From Acinetobacter sp. ANC 4805 (lineage in GTDB: Bacteria > Pseudomonadota > Gammaproteobacteria > Pseudomonadales > Moraxellaceae), in the NCBI RefSeq assembly GCF_022549495.1, contig NZ_JAKZGD010000001.1, forward strand, positions 248,001-312,000: a stretch of DNA of 64,000 bases, in the 5' to 3' direction. The notes beneath the pieces were generated by a model that worked only from the letters and a program-made list of their open reading frames with translations, did no database searches and was not told the origin of the DNA. Position 1 is the stretch's first letter, and the number at the start of each line of letters is the position of its first letter. This document shows positions 49,701 to 58,126 of this stretch, in pieces. Made by a program: the position numbers and the translations under genes.

Positions 49701-50924
49701 ACCACTGTAAATGGTGTTAATGTCCCAACTGATTATCCAGATGCGTCTTGTGATAATCGTACTGAAGCTAAAGGTAATGCGATTTATGTTATTGATGCTA
49801 AGACTGGTGAGAAATTGTGGTGGGCAAGCAGTTCATCAGGTGCAGATATAACAAATGCTAATATGAAACATAGTATTGTGAGTCGTATTAGTGTTATTGA
49901 CCGGGATGATGATGGTTTAGTAGATCATTTATACTTTGGCGATCTCGGTGGTCAAGTTTTCCGTGCAGATCTAAATAATACATCAAATACGACGGCTGCT
50001 AATTTTGGTAAACGTGTCGTTCGTCTTGCTAATCTTGCAACAACAACAACAGGTGCTGATTTAACTGGCGGAAAGAACCCACGTTTCTATGAGGCACCTA
50101 CAATTACGATTCATGATCAAGGTGCTACAACATTTATGTTAATTGGTGTTGCGTCGGGCAACCGTAGTACACCATTGGATGTGTATCCTCTAATTGGTCG
50201 TGATGGTATGTTGCCTACAAATGCGCTTACTGACCGATTGGTGAATAATGTTTATGGTGTGATTGATCGTGATTTTATTAAAACTAATTTAATCACTGGA
50301 TCTCCGTCATTATCTACACAAAATATAACTCTTTCGAGCTTCCAGAAGGATCCGCAGACATTATCTGGGAATATCCCTGCTGTATTTGTTGGTGCAACAG
50401 CAACGAAGAATGGATGGTATCGCTCGCTTTCAAGTAAGAGTGATGGTACTGAAGTTTCAACCACTTCGAGTGGTTTAAGACGAATCGCTGGTGGTATGAA
50501 GGCATTTGAAGAACCACTCGCAATTACAGGGAACCTTGTGATACCTGTTTATGATCCACAAGGAACTGGTATTGCGCCTCAAAATCCATGTTTGCCTCGA
50601 GTTGTTGGTGAAACAGATCGCCAAATATATGGTTTACCATTTGGGGTTTATTTAAAATTGGATGGGACTGCGGATAGAGGAGTGGGGGGGATGGAAACAA
50701 ATTCAGGGTTCCAAACAACTACAGAAAACTGTCCTGATGATGCGACTGAATGTAATGCCAATGTAATTGGAACAGGGATACGTGGTGTTGCTTTAGTGCC
50801 GATAACGGGTGCTTCATCTTCTTGCAAAGGTAAGACAATTTCAGCACCAATAAAAGGTATTGGTGAATGGGGCTGTAATTCAATTATTAACCCGACTCGG
50901 TGGTATGAAAAATGGGTGAAATAA
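46716..50924 (+). CDS. pilY1: Pilus tip adhesin and assembly protein PilY1 (ComC-like)
   Basis: Large exported protein at the pilus tip (1402 residues). The ATG at 46716 has GGGAG 7 bases upstream; the nearby ATG 46710 is too close to it. The signal peptide ends near AQA-TD (residue 40). A VWA-like domain has the MIDAS D61-T-S-G-S65. The C-terminal half is a PilC-type beta-propeller with a calcium-loop sequence DRDDDGLVDHLYFGD. The A. baylyi homologue ComC is needed for transformation. It overlaps comE at its 3' end. Confidence 0.94.
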   Translation: MKKLNNRLNSQNQIHRIQYGVSFAWAFTGTMLVASSVAQATDLQIYAVPTAGKKTIVMMLDTSGSMGRTLSAGYSLYDDYGLTSSTCTVTSVASSTTPSYTRYYCPVAASTTNTKVKDASSGCEVQSGGDYRCYDRLTRMKDGMFTLLNSNNPTLDNVRVGLGHFSGYNSGTTNGDGSTGEILVAAKVLGAPGSTHRTALKSAVAGLVASAGTPSAHAFAEAAAYLMGTSTYSETQTYRDIAVEKQRLIRRYSRVAVTVSGRTYYRYTYTYQFSTCQSLNATTFGNTNTQSCANWGTSTNTSYRDPSNTTRTTSSSNPEWVNQPWSADYDSTSPSSISNPNRDTDQTIIFRLNESQLYQITADANSGIPKSKSRDTTSNPDIVMDRTASNLNAIYKSPLPASADRVSCDGQGIYFLSDGAANSSSTSEATQVMSKALGNNGTGFSCTGGLTNTGSDSAWDCMGEFAKKLYDGTNNPAGVSIQTAFVGFGAVMNNLTASSGAGDARNACRMSSRTQADRTSNDACSPDQGTYSVNSPGYGNGGFFPTQSAAGITDSVIAFINNLGSAPLEPLTTGAISVPIDDLDPSGLQPYGYLRALEPNPQSNKVVWSGNLKKYKVALTGTNAGAFTSVNGTALVYNNQGGFNTNTKDNWNSASVYRNTSYDDGGIVNLGGAYSRVPMPILGQVQNLSKTPKEYALTATPDAVRTLFTDVAVTGGSTLTGVANNGASLLRIPEGPIPSTNSATYVLGKFSTQLGLKDFPLLIKQKLLNYLGYSVPLDETATALPLSLTTPNTPNLAMGGSIHSYPIQLTYSGTLDSTGKLTSTRSQSVLYGTMDGGLHIVDGETGVEQMVFVPAELLRTTLTSKALVKGQDDADAPVHGVDAAWVADAAYSAQKAATAGASSLVKARQMNVYGGLRMGGSSYYGLDVLDPSAPKFLFRIGADQSPYSRMGQSWSKPILANVRYNNKIRRVMIVGGGYDQCYENPKFEFGKVLSYTTVNGVNVPTDYPDASCDNRTEAKGNAIYVIDAKTGEKLWWASSSSGADITNANMKHSIVSRISVIDRDDDGLVDHLYFGDLGGQVFRADLNNTSNTTAANFGKRVVRLANLATTTTGADLTGGKNPRFYEAPTITIHDQGATTFMLIGVASGNRSTPLDVYPLIGRDGMLPTNALTDRLVNNVYGVIDRDFIKTNLITGSPSLSTQNITLSSFQKDPQTLSGNIPAVFVGATATKNGWYRSLSSKSDGTEVSTTSSGLRRIAGGMKAFEEPLAITGNLVIPVYDPQGTGIAPQNPCLPRVVGETDRQIYGLPFGVYLKLDGTADRGVGGMETNSGFQTTTENCPDDATECNANVIGTGIRGVALVPITGASSSCKGKTISAPIKGIGEWGCNSIINPTRWYEKWVK

Positions 50925-51499
50925 TCAATAGGTTACAAAAAATTGAAGGAGCTGCTCAAGTTAAGAGTCGCTTCTCCAAAGGGAAGCTTGCGACAGGTTT
51001 TACGCTCATTGAATTGATGATGGTTTTAGCCATGATCGCAATTTTTATGGCTCTTGCTATTCCTAGTTATCAGGAGTATGTGCGACGAGCAGATGCATCT
51101 ATGGCTCAGCAAGAAATGCAAAAAATTGCAGAACAATTAACGCGCCATAAGGCAAAGAATTTTACTTATCGCGGATTTGATCCTGCTTATTTATATAGTG
51201 CAAGTAGTCCAATGACATCAGTTACACTGCCAAGAGGTGTGACCGGAACGGCAATAAAATATACCATCACTATTCGTGCTGCTGATGATACAACGAAGTT
51301 ATTGACAGCTGTAGATGGTAATACACCACCAAAAGCAACGATTCGTGGGCGGGATTGGGTGATGAGGGCAGAAGCTTCTGATATCAGAAATTATAATTTC
51401 CTGATGACGAGTACAGGCATTCGATGTAAAAATAAGACAAAAGCGAATGTAACTTATGAAGAATGTGGAACTATATCAACAGGAAAAGAGGACTGGTAA
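50912..51499 (+). CDS. comE: Minor type IV pilin (ComE/PilE-like) with long leader
   Basis: A 195-residue pilin-like protein with mature start FTLIELMMVLAMIAIFMALAIPSYQEYVRRADAS, Glu5 present. The ATG overlaps the last 13 bases of pilY1. Because no ATG, GTG or TTG lies nearer, the leader before the Gly-Phe cleavage site is about 29 residues, unusually long for a class A pilin. The C-terminal region has two cysteines. It corresponds to comE of A. baylyi by position. Confidence 0.88.
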   Translation: MGEIINRLQKIEGAAQVKSRFSKGKLATGFTLIELMMVLAMIAIFMALAIPSYQEYVRRADASMAQQEMQKIAEQLTRHKAKNFTYRGFDPAYLYSASSPMTSVTLPRGVTGTAIKYTITIRAADDTTKLLTAVDGNTPPKATIRGRDWVMRAEASDIRNYNFLMTSTGIRCKNKTKANVTYEECGTISTGKEDW

Positions 51500-51957
51500 T
51501 GAGACATCAACAAGCTTTTACTCTAGTTGAATTAATAGTTGTTGTTAGTATTATTGCAATTTTAACTGCCATCGCCTATCCCTCTTATGCTTCATATCAG
51601 ATTCGTACCCAGCGTGCTAATGCTCAAACAGAGATGATTGATATTGCTAGAAATTTGTCTAATTATAAATTAGCGAATTATAATTATGCTGGTCGAACAG
51701 TTTCGAATGTTTTTGGTCGATCTACAATACCTTCAGGTAAGCCGTTGTATGATGTTGTTTTAACGGATGTAAATAGAAACCCTTTAACGGCATCAAATGC
51801 GAATGTCAGAACATGGTTACTAATTGCGACACCTAAAAGTGGTACGAATCAATTTGGTAATGGCGTTATTTGCCTGAATGATCAGGGGCAGAGATTTTGG
51901 GCTAAAGGTGCTACTGCGTGTAGTCTTTCGCCAACATCAACATGGGATGGTCGTTAA
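51499..51957 (+). CDS. comF: Minor type IV pilin (ComF-like)
   Basis: A 152-residue pilin-like protein. ATG 51499 overlaps the comE stop (TAATG) with GAGGA upstream. The leader is MRHQQA, so cleavage would follow Ala, not the usual Gly, before FTLVELIVVVSIIAILTAIAYPSY. Two C-terminal cysteines (GVICLND, GATACSL) may form the loop. Last gene of the minor-pilin operon; a terminator follows. Confidence 0.88.
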   Translation: MRHQQAFTLVELIVVVSIIAILTAIAYPSYASYQIRTQRANAQTEMIDIARNLSNYKLANYNYAGRTVSNVFGRSTIPSGKPLYDVVLTDVNRNPLTASNANVRTWLLIATPKSGTNQFGNGVICLNDQGQRFWAKGATACSLSPTSTWDGR

Positions 51958-51978
51958 AAAATTAATGTAAGCCTCTCC

Positions 51979-52010
51979 AAGAAGCAAGCTTTTCAAGCTT
52001 GCTTCTTTAA
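51979..52010 (+). terminator. Terminator after the minor-pilin operon
   Basis: A perfect 12-bp stem (AGAAGCAAGCTT/AAGCTTGCTTCT) has a 3-base loop and T-rich sequence after it. Confidence 0.85.
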
Positions 52011-52241
52011 TTCATATTTTTATTTCATTTATCCATTTTTAGTGGGTGATAAAGTTCAAATGTCTCATGGGAAATGAGCTGGCTCTATTTGAAAATTAAA
52101 TTTAGAGCTGTGGATAACCCCAAATTTAATCTTTCTTTCAAAGCAAATATAACGTAGAATATCGCCCTCTATGAAAGGGGTTTGAAGTGTTGCCGATGGT
52201 CGGCGCAGGGATAATCCGTAAAAATTATAAGGCTGTTTATC

Positions 52242-52499
52242 ATGGTTGTTATTCGTTTAGCGCGCGGTGGTGCAAAAAAACGTCCATTCTATCAAATTAT
52301 CGTAACTGATAGCCGTAATGCACGTGATGGTCGTTTCATCGAGCGTATCGGTTTCTTTAACCCGACTGCGCAAGGTAAAGCTGAAAAAGTTCGTTTAGAT
52401 GCTGACCGTTTTGCACACTGGGTTGCTCAAGGCGCTCAACCTTCAGATCGCGTTGCTTCTTTAGCTGCTCAAGCTAAAAAAGCTGCAACTACTGCATAA
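52242..52499 (+). CDS. rpsP: 30S ribosomal protein S16
   Basis: A small-subunit protein (85 residues) needed for 30S assembly. The sequence [41 protein letters not shown] is the conserved S16 core. It opens rpsP-rimM-trmD-rplS. The upstream leader contains two short hairpins (CCC..GGG near 52164-52180 and GCCGA/TCGGC at 52192-52204). Confidence 0.97.
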   Translation: MVVIRLARGGAKKRPFYQIIVTDSRNARDGRFIERIGFFNPTAQGKAEKVRLDADRFAHWVAQGAQPSDRVASLAAQAKKAATTA

Positions 52500-52515
52500 T
52501 TGTAGTAGGTAGCCC

Positions 52516-53064
52516 ATGACATCGACACAGAATGTGCCAGAAGATCGTATTCAGATTGGACAGTTACGTTCAGCTTATGGATTGAATGGGTGGCTCTGGG
52601 TTTACTCTAATACAGAACCTATGAGCAATATGTTTGACTACCTTCCTTGGTATATTGAAACCAAGGAAGGTTGGCAAACTATTGATGTAAAACGTTGGAA
52701 ACCACATGGCAAAGGCTTGGTTGTTGCATTAAAGGACGTGAATGATCGTACTGGTGCAGAAAATCTAGTTGGCGCGAATATCTGGATTGCCAAATCGCAG
52801 CTTCCAAAAGCAGATGTAGACGAGTACTACTGGTCTGATCTTAAAGGCTTAACGGTGTTAGGTCTTGATGATGAAGAGCAAGAAGTTAATCTCGGTCAAA
52901 TCTATGAACTGTTTGAAACAGGTGCCAATGATGTCATGGTCGTGAAAGCGACACCTGATAGCATTGATGCTGAAGAGCGAATGATTCCTTGGCATAAAGA
53001 TGTGGTACAACGCGTTGATCTTGAAGCTGGTCGTATTTACGTCAATTGGGGCGTAGACTACTAA
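52516..53064 (+). CDS. rimM: 16S rRNA maturation factor RimM
   Basis: Helps mature the 30S head and binds S19. It has 182 residues: an N-terminal RimM barrel (IQIGQLRSAYGLNGWLWVYS) and a C-terminal PRC barrel (YYWSDLKGLTVLGLDDEEQ...ETGANDVMVV, MIPWHKDVV). It starts 17 bases after rpsP. Confidence 0.96.
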   Translation: MTSTQNVPEDRIQIGQLRSAYGLNGWLWVYSNTEPMSNMFDYLPWYIETKEGWQTIDVKRWKPHGKGLVVALKDVNDRTGAENLVGANIWIAKSQLPKADVDEYYWSDLKGLTVLGLDDEEQEVNLGQIYELFETGANDVMVVKATPDSIDAEERMIPWHKDVVQRVDLEAGRIYVNWGVDY

Positions 53065-53109
53065 TCCTTTTGGGGAAAGTAGCGCAGCAGGAAAATAGAG
53101 GAGTCTGCG

Positions 53110-53850
53110 GTGTTTTTTGCAGTCATCACATTGTTTCCTGAAATGTTTGAAGCGATTACAGCGTACGGGATTAGCGGACGTGCGGCAAAGCGTGACATCG
53201 TGCAAGTCACTTGTATTAACCCACGAGATTTTGCTGAGGGCAACTACAAACGAGTGGATGAACGTCCTTTCGGTGGTGGTCCTGGTATGGTGATGATGGC
53301 GGAGCCTTTGGCAAAAGCAATTAACCATGCTAAACAACTTGCAACACAAGCAGGCTGTGTTCATGCCCCAGTGGTGTATATGTCACCGCAAGGCAAAACC
53401 TTAAATGAACAGGCAGTACAACAATTCGTTGATTATGATGGTTTGATTGTATTGTGTGGGCGTTATGAGGGCGTCGATGAGCGTTTAATCCAGCATTATG
53501 TTGACCAAGAATGGTCAATTGGTGATTACGTATTATCGGGCGGTGAACTTCCTGCCATGGTATTGCTTGATAGTATTATTCGCCGTTTGCCAAATGTCAT
53601 GTCTGACGAGCAATCTGCGATACAAGATTCTTTTGTGGATGGTTTACTGGATTGTCCACAATATACTAAGCCAGACCATTTTGAAGGATTAGATGTGCCT
53701 GAGGTACTTAAATCAGGACATCATGCCAATATTGAGAAATGGCGTTTTTTGCAGCGTTATCAACGAACTTTAGAGCGTCGACCAGAGTTGGTGGAAAAAG
53801 TAGAGTTGACCAAACAGCAAAAAAAATGGCTAAAAGATTCGCAAGACTAA
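53110..53850 (+). CDS. trmD: tRNA (guanine-37-N1)-methyltransferase
   Basis: SPOUT methyltransferase that makes m1G37 and prevents frameshifting. It has 246 residues from a GTG start behind GAGGAG. The trefoil knot SAM site is [12 protein letters not shown] with [25 protein letters not shown] is also conserved. Forty-five bases after rimM. Confidence 0.96.
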   Translation: MFFAVITLFPEMFEAITAYGISGRAAKRDIVQVTCINPRDFAEGNYKRVDERPFGGGPGMVMMAEPLAKAINHAKQLATQAGCVHAPVVYMSPQGKTLNEQAVQQFVDYDGLIVLCGRYEGVDERLIQHYVDQEWSIGDYVLSGGELPAMVLLDSIIRRLPNVMSDEQSAIQDSFVDGLLDCPQYTKPDHFEGLDVPEVLKSGHHANIEKWRFLQRYQRTLERRPELVEKVELTKQQKKWLKDSQD

Positions 53851-53902
53851 ACTGTTAAAAGTTTGTGTTTGCAACAGACGAGAAGCTTTGCTTCGAGTTA
53901 CT

Positions 53903-53921
53903 ACTTAAACTGAGTTTAAGT
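53903..53921 (+). repeat. Hairpin in the trmD-rplS leader
   Basis: ACTTAAAC-TGA-GTTTAAGT is a perfect 8-bp inverted repeat in the 196-base gap before rplS. There is no T tract, so it is probably not a terminator. It may be a processing or regulatory structure in the ribosomal protein leader. Confidence 0.4.
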
Positions 53922-54046
53922 TGAAAATAGGCTCTTTAGGGTAATTTTGCTTTAAAGGGAAAGTTAAACGAGCGATATGCGTTTTAGCCTCTATCCTCAG
54001 CGGTGTCTGAGACCTCTTCTCTCCCGCACATATTGGAGATTCCACA

Positions 54047-54418
54047 ATGAGTGGTAAACATCCTTTAGTTCAAGCTGTTGAAAATGCACAGTTAAAAACT
54101 GATATCCCTGCTTTTGCTCCTGGTGACACTGTTATCGTTCAAGTAAAAGTAAAAGAGGGTGACCGTGAGCGTCTTCAGGCATTTGAAGGTGTTGTAATCG
54201 CGAAGAAAAACCGTGGTTTAAACTCTGCTTTCACAGTTCGTAAAATCTCTAGCGGTGTTGGTGTTGAGCGTGTTTTCCAAACTCACTCTCCAATCGTTGC
54301 TAAAATCGAAGTGAAACGTCGTGGTGACGTTCGTCGTGCTAAACTTTACTACCTACGCGAGTTGTCTGGTAAAGCTGCACGTATTCGTGAAAAGTTACCA
54401 GCTCGTAAACAAGGTTAA
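54047..54418 (+). CDS. rplS: 50S ribosomal protein L19
   Basis: A large-subunit protein at the 30S interface (123 residues, close to the family's usual 115). Core [52 protein letters not shown], ending with a basic tail. GGAG precedes the ATG. Last gene of the operon, separated from trmD by 196 bases that may hold an extra promoter or leader control. Confidence 0.97.
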   Translation: MSGKHPLVQAVENAQLKTDIPAFAPGDTVIVQVKVKEGDRERLQAFEGVVIAKKNRGLNSAFTVRKISSGVGVERVFQTHSPIVAKIEVKRRGDVRRAKLYYLRELSGKAARIREKLPARKQG

Positions 54419-54439
54419 TTTTAACTTTGTTGAAAAGCA

Positions 54440-54469
54440 AAAAAATGCGCCATTTGGCGCATTTTTTTA
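54440..54469 (+). terminator. Terminator after rplS
   Basis: The stem AAATGCGCC/GGCGCATTT is followed by a T run, shortly after the rplS stop. Confidence 0.9.
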
Positions 54470-54640
54470 TGCTCATTTTTTCGTGTTGATCCATTTGATC
54501 TCAAGTATTTTATGATAAAAAATCGGTTAATTTATGCTGTTAATGGATTTTTGTATGTTGAACGGTATAGTTCACATGAGTGATCTTCTAGTTTTGACTA
54601 TTTCATTTGTGATCATGATGATGGTTTATTTTTCATAATT

Positions 54641-54677
54641 TATTGATTTATTTTATGAAAGATAAAATAAATCAATA
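54641..54677. repeat. 16-bp perfect inverted repeat
   Basis: TATTGATTTATTTTAT (54641-54656) is repeated in inverse orientation at 54662-54677 around a 5-base loop. It is AT-rich with no following T run. It may be a cruciform, an operator or a transcript hairpin. Confidence 0.6.
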
Positions 54678-54728
54678 GTACGTTAAATTCTATAAAAATC
54701 CATTTATCTACTTTTACAAATTTTTTCT

Positions 54729-54757
54729 TTGCAAAAAAAATATTTATGTCAGATTAT
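54729..54757 (+). promoter_or_regulatory. Promoter of the first lipase operon
   Basis: TTGCAA, 17 bases, then GATTAT gives -35/-10 boxes, with a start site expected near 54764, about 27 bases before the chaperone ATG. Confidence 0.5.
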
Positions 54758-54776
54758 TTTTTGATCAAAAAATAAT
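54753..54776. promoter_or_regulatory. 24-bp perfect palindrome at the lipase promoter
   Basis: The half-site ATTATTTTTTGA is followed at once by its exact inverse. It runs from the -10 box across the expected start site and ends four bases before the AAGGAT ribosome-binding site. The position fits a repressor operator; the binding protein is unknown. Confidence 0.5.
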
Positions 54777-54790
54777 AGAAAAGGATCTGC

Positions 54791-55831
54791 ATGAGAATAA
54801 TATGGAAAAATATGTCATGGATGGTAGTTTGCTTCATTATACTGATTATTATAGTAATTATTTTTTGGCTTAAACCGCATAACTCATCTATTAAGAATGA
54901 ATTGTTCCCAGATGATAAATTAATGGCTCAAAATTCTGAGCAACTCATATCTGCTAGGCAGTCAAATGCTGAAGTACAATCATTTTCAAGTAAAAGTCAG
55001 CAAGATATTCAGATAAATTGCCAAATATTAGTAGATCATTCAAATCATTTAATTGTAAATGAACAAACCAAAGATTGTTTTGAGTACTTTATTACCCAAT
55101 ATGGTGAGAAGGGCTTAGATCAAATAAGGGCTGACTTTTTGGTCTTTATCAAAGTCAGTTATAAAGAGCCCATGTTATCGCAGCTCTCTGATTTATGGTC
55201 ACGTTACTTACAATATCGTGAACAACTGGGGCAGTTACAGTTACCTATCCCCAATATAGATGATGCCGGTTATTATCAAGAAATCTTGTCTAAAACCAAT
55301 GATTTGAGAAAGAAATCATTTTCTGATAGTGAAATTCAAGGTTTGTTTGGTCATCAAGATATTTATGACAGATATACGATTGATCGTATGCATATTTTGG
55401 AAGAGAAGAATTTATCTGCTGTAGAAAAAGCTGAAAAGTTAAAAGCTTTGTTTGATCAGTTACCCAAAGATTGGAAAGAAAATTTACAACAACTGAATCA
55501 ACTTGAAGAACTACGCAAACTTACTGCAGAGATAAAAGCACATGGTGGCTCTGCCGAAGAATTGCGAGAAATGCGCACAAATTTAGTGGGTACAGAAGCG
55601 ACACAACGTTTAGAAGTACTTGACCAACAGCGCTCGGACTGGAAACAACGTGTTAATCAATATCTTGCTGCGCGTGAAAGTATTATACATAGCTCGATGA
55701 GTGATGCTGCAAAACAAAGTGCCGTGAGCCAATTACGGACGCAACAGTTTAATGATCAAAAAGAACAATTACGCTTACAAACTTTTGAAACCATTCACGA
55801 TCAAGGGGGGAAATTACCATTTGCTGAGTAA
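54791..55831 (+). CDS. lifO: Lipase chaperone (foldase), copy 1
   Basis: Membrane-anchored periplasmic steric chaperone that folds its cognate lipase before type II secretion (346 residues). An N-terminal membrane helix (about residues 9-28) is followed by a hydrophilic linker and the lipase-chaperone domain with the variant of the RxxFDY motif, KDCFEYFITQYGEKG, and QGLFGHQDIYDRYTIDRM. The C-terminus is a Gln/Glu/Arg-rich helical arm. AAGGAT precedes the ATG. It lies 38 bases upstream of its lipase. Confidence 0.92.
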   Translation: MRIIWKNMSWMVVCFIILIIIVIIFWLKPHNSSIKNELFPDDKLMAQNSEQLISARQSNAEVQSFSSKSQQDIQINCQILVDHSNHLIVNEQTKDCFEYFITQYGEKGLDQIRADFLVFIKVSYKEPMLSQLSDLWSRYLQYREQLGQLQLPIPNIDDAGYYQEILSKTNDLRKKSFSDSEIQGLFGHQDIYDRYTIDRMHILEEKNLSAVEKAEKLKALFDQLPKDWKENLQQLNQLEELRKLTAEIKAHGGSAEELREMRTNLVGTEATQRLEVLDQQRSDWKQRVNQYLAARESIIHSSMSDAAKQSAVSQLRTQQFNDQKEQLRLQTFETIHDQGGKLPFAE

Positions 55832-55869
55832 GCAATACAATCCATTAAATAAGTAAAGGAAAACTTACA

Positions 55870-56853
55870 ATGAAACTGAAAAAAACAAAAATGCTCATAT
55901 CTACAATGTTTATTTCTGCACTAGGCATTGGGCTAGCAACACAATCACAGGCCTCCTCTGGTATTTTACATATACAAGAAACGGTTAAATCTGATTATGC
56001 CAAAACTAAATATCCAATTGTGATGGTACATGGTTGGTTGGGGTGGTCTAGAATTGGCAATGATAGCTTTAATATTGATTATTGGTATCAAATTTTGCCT
56101 GACCTTGCACGTAATGGTTCAACTGTTTTTGCGGCACAGCTTTCACCCGCAAACACGACGGCATTTCGTGGTGAACAGTTAATTGCACAAGTTGAAGAAG
56201 TGCGCGCGATTACAGGCAAGGATAAAGTCAATCTTATTGGGCATTCGCATGGTGGTCCTACGGTTCAGTATGTGGCAGCAGTGAAGCCTAATTACGTTGC
56301 ATCTGTTACAGGTGTTGGAGGAACTTATCGTGGTTCACGAGTGGCGGATAAGATACAGAGTAATCAGGGAACACGGACTTTCTTTAATATTTTAGGGGAT
56401 TATATCGTTGGGCCTCTCATTACTTGGGCTGAGGCAAACCCGAGCATGCCTATTAATTTTGATGCATCCATGAAATCATTGACTGAAGTGGAATCTGCGA
56501 ATTTTAATAAGCGTTACCCAACAACTGCGCTTGCAGATGACTGTAATAAGAGCGGTGCCAAAGTAGATCGTGGAATTTATTATTATTCATGGGGAGGAAC
56601 GGCTCAAACGACCAACCTATTGGATATAGATACTATTTTAATGCAGCTTGGTCCATTGGCTTATGGTAATAACGATAATGATGGGATGGTGGCGCGGTGT
56701 AGTACCCACATTGGTCAAGTAGTGCGTGATGATTACAACCTAAATCATACCGATCTTGCCAATATGATGTTTGGGTTGAAAGGTTTGTTTGCACCAGATC
56801 CTGTGACTTTATTCCGTCAGCATGCTAACCGTCTAAAATCACAGGGTTTGTAA
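55870..56853 (+). CDS. lipA: Secreted triacylglycerol lipase, copy 1
   Basis: Extracellular lipase that hydrolyses triacylglycerols (327 residues, family I type needing a foldase). The signal peptide is about residues 1-29, ending SQA-SS. Then YPIVMVHGWLGWSR (oxyanion loop), nucleophile S126 in GHSHGG, Asp in NDNDGMVARC and His in LNHTDL. Two cysteines (DDCNK, ARCST) could form the conserved disulfide. It is in an operon with the upstream chaperone. Confidence 0.94.
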   Translation: MKLKKTKMLISTMFISALGIGLATQSQASSGILHIQETVKSDYAKTKYPIVMVHGWLGWSRIGNDSFNIDYWYQILPDLARNGSTVFAAQLSPANTTAFRGEQLIAQVEEVRAITGKDKVNLIGHSHGGPTVQYVAAVKPNYVASVTGVGGTYRGSRVADKIQSNQGTRTFFNILGDYIVGPLITWAEANPSMPINFDASMKSLTEVESANFNKRYPTTALADDCNKSGAKVDRGIYYYSWGGTAQTTNLLDIDTILMQLGPLAYGNNDNDGMVARCSTHIGQVVRDDYNLNHTDLANMMFGLKGLFAPDPVTLFRQHANRLKSQGL

Positions 56854-56952
56854 AGATAATCTAATTAAAACCCCGAGAATTAAATGATGAAATATCGCAA
56901 TGGTAGCGCCTTTGTTCGATTTCATTAAAAAATGAGGGGCGGAGTTCTAAGT

Positions 56953-56977
56953 AAGACCAAAGCATTGCTTTGGTCTT
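56953..56977. terminator. Hairpin terminator between the convergent lipase operons
   Basis: A perfect 11-bp stem AAGACCAAAGC/GCTTTGGTCTT has a 3-base loop, with T-rich sequence on the plus-strand side. It lies about 100 bases after the first lipase gene and about 70 from the end of the second. Confidence 0.7.
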
Positions 56978-57049
56978 CTTATAAGACAAGGCTTAAAATA
57001 CAAACCTAAATCTCTTTGTGACCAACTTTAGTAAAAATATACAGGGATT

Positions 57050-58021
57050 TTATAGTCCTTGTAATTTTAAACGGTTGGCATGTTGGCGATAAATATCAAT
57101 TGGATCAGGTGCAAACAGTGATTTCAAACCTAGGACTTGGTTGACTTCATCTGCATGATTCCATGGTAGGTTATCTCGGATTGTTCGACCAAATTTAGCA
57201 CTACAACGGCTCACCATCCCATCATTATCTCCTTTAATGTCGACAATCAAACTGGTTGCAGTAAAGAGTGGATCGAGTGGATCAAGGATATTGGTTAAGG
57301 CTTGTGTGCCAGAGAAAGAATACATATAAATTCCTTTATCCTGATATGCACCTTCGCCACATGTTGTAGTTGGTACGCCCATTGGGAATCGTGTATTGAA
57401 TTTGGTTGAACCTTCTACCGAAATACTACGTCCAGCGGCTAAAGCATCGTGAGGATAGCTTTTTGGATCAAGTCCTTGTGACCATGTAATCGCTCCTGAG
57501 AAAAAGTTCACGACGGCAGAGCCAGCTGTACCTAAGATAGTACCATCTACATTCATAATTAAACTAGCGACAGGTGAACCCTTATGAGTGCCACTTACAC
57601 TGGTTAATGATGCAACTTTATTTGGCATAATGCCAGCCACGTAACGGATCGTTGGACCGCCTTGGCTATGACCGATTAAATTAACTTTAGGTTGTCCAGT
57701 AATCGCAATAATTTCTTCAACTTGTTGCGCGAGTTGTTCACCACGAACCTCATTTGAGTTAAAAGGTGAAAGTCGTGTCGCCCAGACATTTGCACCATTA
57801 CGAGCAAGGTCAGGAAGAATTTGATGCCAATAATCAACGCCTAATGGATCACTTCCTGCGCGTGAAAAACCTGCCACTCCATGTACAAAAACCATTGGGT
57901 ATTTGGTTTTAGCATAAGTAGAGGAGGCCGTACCTGTAACTTGTGTTGCGTTTGATGCGTAGCTTGTTGATACGCCCATTGCTATCATGGATAGTGCAAG
58001 ACAGCGGATTAGTTTTTGCAT
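57050..58021 (-). CDS. Secreted triacylglycerol lipase, copy 2
   Basis: Paralogue of the first lipase on the opposite strand (323 residues). The start is ATG 58021, where MQKLIRCLALSMIAMGVSTSYA is a clean signal peptide and GAGAGA lies upstream; the longer frame adds 26 non-family residues. YPMVFVHGVAGFSRAG, S119 in GHSQGG, GDNDGMVSRC and LPWNHADEVNQV supply the oxyanion loop and catalytic triad. It ends with QHANRLKLQGL, almost identical to copy 1. It lies downstream of its own chaperone. Confidence 0.94.
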   Translation of the reverse strand: MQKLIRCLALSMIAMGVSTSYASNATQVTGTASSTYAKTKYPMVFVHGVAGFSRAGSDPLGVDYWHQILPDLARNGANVWATRLSPFNSNEVRGEQLAQQVEEIIAITGQPKVNLIGHSQGGPTIRYVAGIMPNKVASLTSVSGTHKGSPVASLIMNVDGTILGTAGSAVVNFFSGAITWSQGLDPKSYPHDALAAGRSISVEGSTKFNTRFPMGVPTTTCGEGAYQDKGIYMYSFSGTQALTNILDPLDPLFTATSLIVDIKGDNDGMVSRCSAKFGRTIRDNLPWNHADEVNQVLGLKSLFAPDPIDIYRQHANRLKLQGL

Positions 58022-58126
58022 GATATTTCTCTCAATTTTTGTTTTCATCAGGGTCTTGATGTTCTTGCGAACTGACATTGCATCCTTGCTAAATCGCATT
58101 ATTTCAATGTCTTGTATTACGTGTTC

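Larger units (their letters stand above)
54470..54790. other. AT-rich regulatory region upstream of the first lipase operon
   Basis: About 320 bases with no gene. It contains a perfect 16-bp inverted repeat, a sigma-70-like promoter and a 24-bp palindrome over that promoter's start region. Confidence 0.5.
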
